Positions 1 through 6,285 of a DNA stretch of 9,885 nucleotides are shown piece by piece. The position numbers and the translations under genes were made by a program. Below the pieces are notes generated by a model. The model worked only from the letters and a program-made list of their open reading frames with translations, had not been told where the DNA came from and searched no databases. Where the stretch lies: the NCBI GenBank assembly GCA_944325475.1, contig CALVAF010000068.1, forward strand, positions 1-9,885, in the 5' to 3' direction. Numbering within the stretch: the stretch's first letter is position 1; every line of letters begins with the position of its first letter. The stretch comes from an uncultured Helicobacter sp. (lineage in GTDB: Bacteria; Campylobacterota; Campylobacteria; Campylobacterales; Helicobacteraceae).

Positions 1-228
1 CAAAAAGCAATTACCCCTCACTGCCACTTCACCCTGCCTCAAGATTCGCTTTATTTGGGGCTAGAGATTTTACTTTTTGATTCGCAAACCTCTGGTGGAT
101 TAGTCTTTGCCACCCCACATAACCAAACTCAAAGGCTACTAAATGAGCTAAGAAATGAGGGCATAGAATCTGCACAAATCATCGGTGAGGTATTGTCTGC
201 TAGTGATTTTGCATTGCATATTGTTTAG
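1..228 (+). CDS. selD: Selenide, water dikinase, C-terminal end (5'-truncated by window)
   Basis: Frame 1 is open from the first base to a TAG at 226-228 and gives 75 residues. SelD makes selenophosphate from selenide and ATP in the cytoplasm, the selenium donor for selenocysteine and selenouridine. The diagnostic piece is the C-terminal signature at residues 24-34, LLFDSQTSGGL, followed by FATP and, near the end, AQIIGEV; this is the usual LxDPQTSGGLL...IGxV ending of the family. The catalytic N-terminal Cys/Sec and Lys and the ATP-binding part lie outside the window, so whether this copy is itself a selenoprotein cannot be seen. The end after IGEV is short and normal for the family. It implies that the organism uses selenium, probably for a selenocysteine-containing formate dehydrogenase (inference from relatives). 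Confidence 0.88.
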   Translation, partial: QKAITPHCHFTLPQDSLYLGLEILLFDSQTSGGLVFATPHNQTQRLLNELRNEGIESAQIIGEVLSASDFALHIV

Positions 229-460
229 CTATCTATAAAGAGGCTACAAAACAAAATGACACGCCATGCTGTTGTCAGTCTGCCTACTTTTTCTAATGCG
301 TTACTAGTAAGTGGTTACTTGACTTAGCAGATTTGCATTCTATAAGCTTACATTCTGCGATAAACCTTAATATTCTACCTATACCAACCACCCTCTGTGG
401 CTTCTAGCCATACTTCTATTGTCTAATAATACTAAATTTTAGTCGAAAGAAGGTGCTTTT

Positions 461-613
461 ATGAAATCTTGGGTATGATTGGGGGGCGCTCTTTTGGGAA
501 ACTACCCCCTAGAATCAAGAAATTTTTATGCCTTTGTTTTGGCAACTTTTTACTTGGCTTTTTCAAGCGCATTTAATGAAGCCCATGGCTTCTTATATTG
601 CAAGAAACCTTAA
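461..613 (+). other. Short reading frame with one in-frame TGA and a hairpin starting at it
   Basis: ATG at 461 is preceded by AAGG at a usable distance. The frame reads five codons, a TGA at 476-478, then 44 more codons to TAA at 611-613; the second part is hydrophobic around FYAFVLATFYLAF. A hairpin begins exactly at the TGA: 476-480 can pair with 513-517, and the G run at 481-486 with the C run at 505-510 (one G-U), leaving an apical region with a possible TTT/AAA mini-stem around GGG. The geometry loosely recalls a bacterial SECIS element, and selD is just upstream. However, the peptide has no CxxU-type motif and matches no selenoprotein I know, so a degraded frame with a chance hairpin is more likely. 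Confidence 0.2.
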
Positions 614-1198
614 AAAACCACCCTTAACTAAAAAGATAATTTTTATCATAAGCAATGGCATATGAGGGGATATTTTGTAAGCAAATTTAACAAATGTGCT
701 TTATCAATCTCTTGCTAACACCTTCTCTAAATCTCAATCCTATTACCAAAAAAGAATCCAAAACTCTCGTTAAAAGAAGCCCCAAAAGAAATATTTATCC
801 CTATCTTGCTTATCCACACCTTGCTTACACTTTTGGTTTAACTATTTTTGAGTTTTCCACCTAAAGCCTTAAGTTTAAAAAATTGATAATACTTAGAATG
901 GTTTTGCATTTTGTAGCTGGGATAATAACCCTTATCAACCAAAGCTTTTTTGGATTTTAGCTTTCTTTGGTTTTGATTGGTGCAACTACTTGAAATGGCA
1001 GCACCTTGCTGCTCTCTTCTACCCCATCAAGCCACATTGCAAGATTGTAAGACTTTAATACGATGATGACCTTTTTAGTAAATCTCATCGTATCTTTAAG
1101 CATTAATGGATTTTTAATCAGTAGAAGCTAGACCCTACCAAATAGCATTTTACTTACAATACTTTATTTTGTATCCTATCATATTCTTTTTAGACAAA

Positions 1199-1226
1199 AA
1201 ATCTTAAAATCCCATACCCCAGATTT
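1199..1226 (-). terminator. Weak candidate terminator downstream of gpmI
   Basis: Read on the minus strand, the six-base arms AAATCT and AGATTT flank a 16-base loop, and the second arm runs directly into a short T run. It sits about 40 bases after the gpmI stop. The stem is short and AT-rich with a long loop, so this is only a possible terminator. Confidence 0.25.
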
Positions 1227-1262
1227 ATCTTGCCTTCAATTTTTCTACAAATCTCACCAAAC

Positions 1263-2729
1263 CTAAAACAACGCCTTATCCATTTCCTTTGGAATCTCTA
1301 GCCCCATAAGCTTCAAAACACTGGGTGCAATATTATTTAATCCGCCATTTTGCACCTCTTTTACTCCATCTGCAGCCACGAAACACCACACCTCACCTAA
1401 GGTATGGTTAGTCAAAACCTCGCCTTTATCATTTCGCATTTCCTCGCAATTCCCATGATCACTCGTCATCACAAAGGCATAATTCTTTTGTTTAGCTCTC
1501 TCATAAATTCTGCCAATCTCCCTATCCACCGCTTCCACCGCCTTCACTGCTGCTTCAAAAACACCCGTATGCCCAACCATATCACCATTAGCAAAATTCA
1601 CCACGATAAAATCATAATCCTCCTCCATAGCTTTTAGCACCATATCGCCAACCTCCCTAGCACTCATCTCAGGCTTTTGGTCATAGGTCTTAACCTTTGG
1701 CGAAGGCACCAAGATACGTGTTTCATTGGGGTAAGGCTCCTCCATCCCGCCATTAAAAAAGAAAGTAACATGAGCGTATTTCTCTGTCTCTGCAGTATGA
1801 AACTGCCTTAAATTATGCTTTGAAATCACTTCAGCTAGGGTGTTTGGAATAGCTTCTTTAGGGAATAAAATGGGAAAATTAAAATTCTTATCATAAGGAG
1901 TCATTGTCACAAGTGGAATCTTAGTCCATTTCTTACGCTCAAATCCGCTAAAATCCTCATTCCCTAACGCACTGACAATCTCTCTTGCCCTATCACTCCT
2001 AAAATTCACAAACACTAGCCCATCACCCTCTCTAATCCCACTAAAATCAAAGCTTGCAGGGCTGATAAACTCATCAAAAACTCCTTTTTTATAATGCTCT
2101 TGGATATATTCTTTAGGCGTGATTGTCTGCAGATTCTCCCCACAGGCGATGACATTATATGCTTCCTCCACGCGCTCCCAACGATTATCCCTATCCATAG
2201 CATAAAATCGTCCGCTCACAGAGGCGATTTTAATGTTTTTATTTTGGATTCTACGCTCCACTTCTTCTAAAAACCCCAAAGCGCTTTGAGGTAAAACATC
2301 GCGTCCATCGGTGATTAAATGCAGTAAAACCTCTGCTCTCCCCTCCAGCCCTTGGGCTAATGCCAAAATATGCTCCAAATGCGAATGCACCCCGCCATCA
2401 CTCATTAGCCCCACAAGACAAATCCGCTTACAACCCTCCAAAACCTCCAAAGCAGGATTGCTTAAAAGCCTGCCTTCTCCAATAGCGCGATTGATTTTAA
2501 CCAAATCTTGATACAAGATTCTCCCACTTCCTATACACATATGCCCCACTTCAGAGTTTCCCATTTGCCCCTCTGGAAGCCCAACAGAAAGCCCATAAGT
2601 CTTAATCATTCCATAAGGCACTTCTTGAAATAACCGCTCATAATTGGGCTTTTTTGCCTCCAAAAACGCATTAAATTTTTCTTGCTTACTATAACCAATT
2701 CCATCTGTAATGACCAAAATTGTTTTCAT
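1263..2729 (-). CDS. gpmI: 2,3-bisphosphoglycerate-independent phosphoglycerate mutase
   Basis: Cytoplasmic glycolytic/gluconeogenic enzyme interconverting 3- and 2-phosphoglycerate with two Mn ions and a phosphoserine intermediate. The 488 residues are the normal length. Visible motifs, in order: metal-binding VITDG (Asp9); GQMGNSEVGH with the catalytic Ser at 59; SDGGVHSH (110-117) and ITDGRD (139-144) in the inserted phosphotransferase domain; FRSDRAREI (243-251); TEKYAHVTFFFNGG (315-328); NGDMVGHTG (381-389), TSDHGN (422-427) and NHT (441-443), which complete the two metal sites. The start ATG has a GGA-type Shine-Dalgarno six or seven bases upstream. It is transcribed divergently from mraY across 77 bases and shares a palindromic promoter region with it. 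The same gpmI / mraY-murD neighbourhood is, as I recall, present in Campylobacter, which suggests ancestral order. No key residue is missing. Confidence 0.97.
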   Translation of the reverse strand: MKTILVITDGIGYSKQEKFNAFLEAKKPNYERLFQEVPYGMIKTYGLSVGLPEGQMGNSEVGHMCIGSGRILYQDLVKINRAIGEGRLLSNPALEVLEGCKRICLVGLMSDGGVHSHLEHILALAQGLEGRAEVLLHLITDGRDVLPQSALGFLEEVERRIQNKNIKIASVSGRFYAMDRDNRWERVEEAYNVIACGENLQTITPKEYIQEHYKKGVFDEFISPASFDFSGIREGDGLVFVNFRSDRAREIVSALGNEDFSGFERKKWTKIPLVTMTPYDKNFNFPILFPKEAIPNTLAEVISKHNLRQFHTAETEKYAHVTFFFNGGMEEPYPNETRILVPSPKVKTYDQKPEMSAREVGDMVLKAMEEDYDFIVVNFANGDMVGHTGVFEAAVKAVEAVDREIGRIYERAKQKNYAFVMTSDHGNCEEMRNDKGEVLTNHTLGEVWCFVAADGVKEVQNGGLNNIAPSVLKLMGLEIPKEMDKALF

Positions 2730-2754
2730 TTTTATTCCATTTTTTTAAAATTAT

Positions 2755-2774
2755 TTGGGTAGAATACTACCCAA
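2755..2774. promoter_or_regulatory. Palindrome holding two overlapping divergent -10 elements
   Basis: An eight-base inverted repeat, TTGGGTAG / CTACCCAA around AATA, lies midway between the divergent starts of gpmI and mraY. The plus strand contains TAGAAT (2760-2765), a good -10 for mraY, with a predicted start near 2772 and a leader of about 35 bases. The minus strand contains TAGTAT (2769-2764), a -10 for gpmI with a leader of about 28 bases. The palindrome is followed by T runs on the plus strand and so also resembles a terminator, but no plus-strand gene precedes it. A repressor operator or mutually exclusive polymerase binding are possible readings. Confidence 0.5.
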
Positions 2775-2806
2775 TTTTTTCATAATTTTTTGCTGAAGTT
2801 TGTTTT

Positions 2807-3865
2807 ATGTTGTATTATTTTTATGAATTTTTCAATATCAACCTGTTTCAATATATCACATTTCGTGCCGCTATCGCCTTTTTTATAGCATTTTTGCTTA
2901 CAATTTTTTTCATGCCCTATTATATTTTGTGGGCTAGAGGCAAAAAGGCAAACCAGCCTATCTCGCAATTTGCTCCCAAAAATCACAAACAAAAAGTCAA
3001 TATTCCAACAATGGGGGGAATCATCTTTGTTTTTTCCACTCTCATTGCTGCTCTTCTTTGCGCAAAACTCAATAATTCCTTTGTAATTTTTGGGATTTTA
3101 AGCCTTATTTTATTTTCTAGTATTGGAATCTATGATGATTTTTCCAAAGTTATGCAACGCAAAAATGCCGGCATGAGCGCACGCACTAAGCTCTTACTGC
3201 AAAGCTTAAGCGGACTTATCATCGCTTTTGGGCTTTATTTTTATGGAATGGACAGCCACTTTTACCTACCCTTTTTTAAAAATCCCCTTTGGAATTGGGG
3301 AATGCTAACTTTGCTATTTTGGGTTCTTGTGTTTATTGCCACTAGCAATGCCGTTAATCTTACCGATGGCTTAGATGGCTTGGTAGCAATTCCCTCTATT
3401 TACTCTTTGGTTTCTTTGGGGGTTTTTGTCTATGTGGCAGGGCATTCAGGCTTAAGCAACTATCTTTTGTATCCTAAGATTCAAGACAGCGGAGAAGTTG
3501 TGATTCTCTCTGCAGCGCTCATTGGCGCACTCATTGGCTTTTTGTGGTATAACTGTCACCCCGCACAAGTTTTTATGGGCGATAGCGGAAGCTTGGCTTT
3601 GGGTGGTTTCATCGCCTATATGGCGATTATTTCCAAAAATGAAATTTTGCTTTTTGTGATAGGATTTATTTTTGTGATTGAAGCTTTATCTGTGCTTTTA
3701 CAGATTGGGAGTTACAAAACAAGGGGCAAAAAGCTCTTTTTAATGGCACCCTTGCACCATCATTTTGAAGAAAAAGGCTTGAGTGAAAGCAAAATTATCG
3801 TGCGATTCTGGATTGTGGCATTAATGAGTAACCTCATCGCACTCTTAACCCTTAAACTTCGCTAA
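2807..3865 (+). CDS. mraY: Phospho-N-acetylmuramoyl-pentapeptide-transferase (lipid I synthase)
   Basis: Integral inner-membrane enzyme that transfers phospho-MurNAc-pentapeptide from UDP to undecaprenyl phosphate, making lipid I, the first membrane step of peptidoglycan synthesis. The protein has 352 residues, the usual size, with about ten hydrophobic segments. Diagnostic motifs: KKANQPIS and PTMGGI (46-72); the catalytic Asp pair in YDDFSK (109-114); AGMSARTKLLLQ (121-132); NAVNLTDGLDGL (181-192) with the nucleophile/Mg region; FMGDSGSLALGG (256-267); and APLHHHFEEKG (314-324), the family's HHH signature. The start ATG follows GAAG at a spacing of eight. The stop is followed nine bases later by murD, whose Shine-Dalgarno overlaps the mraY stop, so the two are cotranscribed and perhaps translationally coupled. 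The -10 TAGAAT at 2760 probably drives both. The N-terminus (FNINLFQY.TFR) closely resembles the Helicobacter protein. Confidence 0.98.
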   Translation: MLYYFYEFFNINLFQYITFRAAIAFFIAFLLTIFFMPYYILWARGKKANQPISQFAPKNHKQKVNIPTMGGIIFVFSTLIAALLCAKLNNSFVIFGILSLILFSSIGIYDDFSKVMQRKNAGMSARTKLLLQSLSGLIIAFGLYFYGMDSHFYLPFFKNPLWNWGMLTLLFWVLVFIATSNAVNLTDGLDGLVAIPSIYSLVSLGVFVYVAGHSGLSNYLLYPKIQDSGEVVILSAALIGALIGFLWYNCHPAQVFMGDSGSLALGGFIAYMAIISKNEILLFVIGFIFVIEALSVLLQIGSYKTRGKKLFLMAPLHHHFEEKGLSESKIIVRFWIVALMSNLIALLTLKLR

Positions 3866-3874
3866 AGGAAAATA

Positions 3875-5101
3875 ATGCTAGTTTTACTAGGATATGGCAA
3901 GACCAACCAAGCCATTGCAGAGAGATTTAGCCCTTGCTATATCTTTGATGATAGTTTTACACAAGAATCAAGTGATTCTAAGGGTAACACGCTCCTTCCC
4001 TCAAGCGCACTTCCAAGCAAACTCCAAGAAATCTTAAAGCAAAATCCACAAACAAAAATCATCACCACCCCCGGAATCCCACCACAAAATCCGATGATAA
4101 AGACCACCAATCCCATAAGTGAATATGATTTTTTTGCCCCAAAAATGCCCTTTAGCATTTGGATTAGCGGGACTAATGGCAAAACCACTACCACCCAAAT
4201 GCTAACCCACTTACTTGAAAATAAAGGTGCTATTAGTGGTGGAAATATAGGAACTCCATTAGCCAATCTCAACCCCAATGCCCCACTTTGGATTTTGGAG
4301 ACGAGCTCCTTTACTCTTCATTACACCCAAATTGCAAAGCCCAATTTATACCTACTTTTACCTATCACGCAAGATCATATTAACTGGCATGGGGATTATG
4401 AATCCTACATCGCTGATAAACTCAAACCAATTTTAGCTATGAAAGACAAAGAAATCGCTATTCTTCCACAATCCCTGCAATCCCACCCTTTTTGTCAAAA
4501 CACCCTAGCCAAGCTTTTTTTTTATTCCAACTCCCGCTCTCTAGCCACACAATTTTTCTTAGATTCTAGCAAAATTACTTTCAAAGAACCTTTTTTGCTT
4601 GATTCACTCCTTGCCCTAAGTGTCACGCAGATTCTCTATGGGGAGGCTGATTATAACTTACTCAATACCTTTAAAATCGGAACCCATAAGATTGAAGAGT
4701 TTTTTGATAGCTACAACCGCCTATGGGTTGATGATAGCAAAGGCACCAATCTTGATGCCACTGCAGAAGCCATTAAATGTTACCAAGATAAAGTGATTCA
4801 TTTAATTTTAGGGGGCGATGATAAGGGGATGGATTTGACGCCACTTTTCACTCTTATGGCAAACTGCCAAATCACCCTTTATGCCATAGGCTCTAACGCC
4901 CAAAAAATTGCCACTTTATCCAAAAAATATTCGCTCCCCTGCCACCTTTGCCACACCCTAGAAGTCGCTGTGGGAGAAATTCATAAACACCATAAAAAAG
5001 AAAGTATCGCCATGCTCTCCCCAGCTGCTGCAAGTTTAGACCAATTTAGCTCCTACAAAGAAAGAGGTGAGAGATTCAAATCTTGCGTCAAATCACTTTA
5101 A
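3875..5101 (+). CDS. murD: UDP-N-acetylmuramoyl-L-alanine--D-glutamate ligase
   Basis: Cytoplasmic Mur ligase adding D-glutamate to UDP-MurNAc-L-alanine with ATP, second amino-acid step of the peptidoglycan stem. At 408 residues it is slightly shorter than many MurD proteins (about 420-450). Domain order: a short N-terminal Rossmann-like UDP-binding part with GYGKTNQA (6-13) and TTPGIPP (64-70); the central ATPase with P-loop GTNGKTTTT (99-107), LETSSF (141-146) and DHINWHGDYESYIADK (167-182), which holds the carbamylated Lys/His region; and the C-terminal domain with HKIEEF (271-276, Lys where many have Arg), DDSKGTNLDAT (286-296), GGDDKGMD (313-320) and LSPAAASLDQF (381-391). AAAGGAA overlapping the mraY stop is the ribosome site, five bases from the ATG. 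A run of nine T at 4515-4523 encodes LFFY (214-217). A probable terminator follows at 5130. Confidence 0.96.
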   Translation: MLVLLGYGKTNQAIAERFSPCYIFDDSFTQESSDSKGNTLLPSSALPSKLQEILKQNPQTKIITTPGIPPQNPMIKTTNPISEYDFFAPKMPFSIWISGTNGKTTTTQMLTHLLENKGAISGGNIGTPLANLNPNAPLWILETSSFTLHYTQIAKPNLYLLLPITQDHINWHGDYESYIADKLKPILAMKDKEIAILPQSLQSHPFCQNTLAKLFFYSNSRSLATQFFLDSSKITFKEPFLLDSLLALSVTQILYGEADYNLLNTFKIGTHKIEEFFDSYNRLWVDDSKGTNLDATAEAIKCYQDKVIHLILGGDDKGMDLTPLFTLMANCQITLYAIGSNAQKIATLSKKYSLPCHLCHTLEVAVGEIHKHHKKESIAMLSPAAASLDQFSSYKERGERFKSCVKSL

Positions 5102-5129
5102 TCTTGGCTTTATTTCTTGAATCTTATCT

Positions 5130-5165
5130 GCTTAAAATCCCTTCATTCTAAGCTTTGACTTTTTA
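5130..5165 (+). terminator. Probable rho-independent terminator after mraY-murD
   Basis: GCTTA-A-AAT (5130-5138) pairs with ATT-C-TAAGC (5145-5153) over eight of nine positions around a six-base loop. A T-rich tail (TTTGACTTTTT) follows on the plus strand. It lies 29 bases past the murD stop, in the gap before the convergent LysR gene. The minus-strand tail is not T-rich, so it should act mainly for murD. Confidence 0.55.
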
Positions 5166-5207
5166 AATTTTATTTCTTTAATTCTGCTTTTTGCCCTACT
5201 TCCAGCC

Positions 5208-6107
5208 TCAATCTCTGCTTTGTAACCCCCTATTAATAAACTCTTCAAAACGCATTACAATCGAATTTAAAGGCTGACTTTTTCGTTTTAAGCTATAAAA
5301 ATACCGCTCTAAATTTAAATTAATAACTTCAATAGGAAACAAGATTCCTTTCTTTAGCTCTTGTCGTATCGACACTTCAGAAAATACAGAAATAGCTCCT
5401 TTATGGATTACCAAATCCTTAATCGCAATCGTCCTATCAAGCTCTAAAAAAATCGGAATCTCTTTTTTGAGATTCCCAAGCGCCTTTAAAAAGCTATCTC
5501 GCAAACCCGAACCATATTCCCTAAAAATCCACTTTTTATCCAGCAACTCATCAATATAGTGCGGCTTTGAAGCCAAAATAAAATCATTGCACGCCACCAT
5601 CAAATGATCCTTACACAAAGTTTCTCGCACCAGCCCCTCACTCTGTGCATATTCTAGCCCAATCTCACCTTCAACTAAAGCCAAATCCACACTGCCATTT
5701 TTCAGCAAATTCAAACATTCTTTAGTGTTGTAGATTTTAGAGTTTATCTTAACCTTTGGATGCTCTTTTACAAAATCAAAGAGGATTTGAGGTAAAAAAT
5801 ACTCGCCTATTGTGTGTGTGGCGACAAGATTCATCTCTCCTATTAGCACACCCTCTTCGCCTAATGTCTCTAAGCTAGAATAATACCCCTGCACTACCTC
5901 AATCCACAAGCCACCAAGATATAAAGCCTTTGTTGTTGGGACAAACTTTTTGCCAAGTCTTTCAAAAAGTGGGATTCCGACCATTTTTTCGATATTTTTA
6001 ACAAGCACCGACACATTAGGTTGCGTGATTTTAAAATTTTGTGCCGTTAGTGTCGGGCTTTTGGTGCGGAGTAAATCTAAAAAAATCTCCAAATCTCTAA
6101 TTTTCAC
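5208..6107 (-). CDS. LysR-family transcriptional regulator, YeiE-like
   Basis: Predicted DNA-binding activator/repressor of 299 residues, normal for the family. The N-terminal winged helix-turn-helix spans roughly residues 1-60, with TLTAQNFKITQPNVSVLVKN (19-38) as the recognition region and GIPLFERLGKKFVPT (44-58) as the typical wing. The rest is the periplasmic-binding-protein-like effector domain, with HTIGEYFLP (98-106), VDLALVEGE (140-148), WIFREYGSGLRDSF (193-206) and AIKDLVIHKGAISVFSE (228-244). These segments resemble E. coli YeiE, a regulator linked in the literature to sulfite. It faces the YeiH-family gene across 178 bases, the same pairing as yeiE-yeiH, so that gene is its likely target. 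Translation starts at GTG: AAGGA lies six bases upstream, while the nearby ATG at 6114 is out of frame and stops after five codons. Exact effector unknown. Confidence 0.9.
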   Translation of the reverse strand: MKIRDLEIFLDLLRTKSPTLTAQNFKITQPNVSVLVKNIEKMVGIPLFERLGKKFVPTTKALYLGGLWIEVVQGYYSSLETLGEEGVLIGEMNLVATHTIGEYFLPQILFDFVKEHPKVKINSKIYNTKECLNLLKNGSVDLALVEGEIGLEYAQSEGLVRETLCKDHLMVACNDFILASKPHYIDELLDKKWIFREYGSGLRDSFLKALGNLKKEIPIFLELDRTIAIKDLVIHKGAISVFSEVSIRQELKKGILFPIEVINLNLERYFYSLKRKSQPLNSIVMRFEEFINRGLQSRD

Positions 6108-6113
6108 TCTCCA

Positions 6114-6118
6114 TCCTT
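6114..6118 (-). promoter_or_regulatory. Ribosome binding site that supports the GTG start of the LysR gene
   Basis: AAGGA on the minus strand with a six-base spacer (TGGAGA) to GTG at 6107. The intervening ATG reads only MESEN before a TAG, so it cannot be the start of the regulator. Confidence 0.6.
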
Positions 6119-6211
6119 AGTTTTAGTCAAACAAGAGACTAAAAAAACTTTGATTCCACAAAAGTATTCCATAATTTCCAATAAAACTAAATTAATATTT
6201 TTTATCTTTTC

Positions 6212-6234
6212 AATAAAAATCATCTATTTTTATT
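6212..6234. promoter_or_regulatory. Inverted repeat upstream of the yeiH-family promoter, candidate operator
   Basis: Perfect nine-base arms, AATAAAAAT (6212-6220) and ATTTTTATT (6226-6234), flank the five bases CATCT. The right arm ends 16 bases before the -10 TATAAT at 6251, so the repeat covers the -35 position. LysR-type regulators bind AT-rich dyads with a T-N11-A core in such divergent regions, which makes it a candidate site for the neighbouring regulator. A second, looser dyad, TTTTAGTC / GACTAAAA, lies at 6121-6144, close to the regulator gene. In DNA this AT-rich, chance repeats are common. Confidence 0.4.
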
Positions 6235-6250
6235 ATGAATTCTTTAATGC

Positions 6251-6256
6251 TATAAT
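6251..6256 (+). promoter_or_regulatory. -10 element of the YeiH-family gene
   Basis: A perfect TATAAT preceded by the T-rich, periodically AT-rich stretch usual in this phylum instead of a clear -35. The predicted transcript starts near 6263, and a strong ribosome site AGAGGAG (6274-6280) lies five bases before the ATG at 6286. Confidence 0.7.
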
Positions 6257-6285
6257 CCCACGCAATTTTACAAAGAGGAGAATTC

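Larger units (their letters stand above)
229..1262. other. 1-kb gene-free interval, probably a decayed locus
   Basis: No frame on either strand gives an intact protein, although coding density is very high elsewhere in the window. Several short frames read like broken coding sequence. On the minus strand around 870-1020 there is an open stretch containing ALVDKGYYPSYK, faintly reminiscent of the DKGY segment of DDE transposases. On the minus strand near 375-415 there is IEVWLEATEGGWY, faintly reminiscent of the EATGGY segment of IS110-type transposases. Both are interrupted by stops and neither is long enough to assign. On the plus strand, 461-613 is open apart from one TGA. An inverted repeat, AACCAAAG / CTTTGGTT with a 20-base loop, lies at 937-972. 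I see no tRNA-like T-loop, no CRISPR repeat and no intact insertion-sequence ends. The likeliest reading is an eroded gene or mobile element between selD and gpmI. Confidence 0.5.

Noticed and set aside
2755..2780. Rho-independent terminator reading of the gpmI/mraY palindrome
   Set aside because: A T run follows on the plus strand, but no plus-strand transcript is expected to arrive there, and placement between divergent starts with fitting -10 hexamers favours a promoter/operator.
3937..4278. Minus-strand open frame of 113 codons
   Set aside because: Antisense to murD across its P-loop region and without its own start signals.
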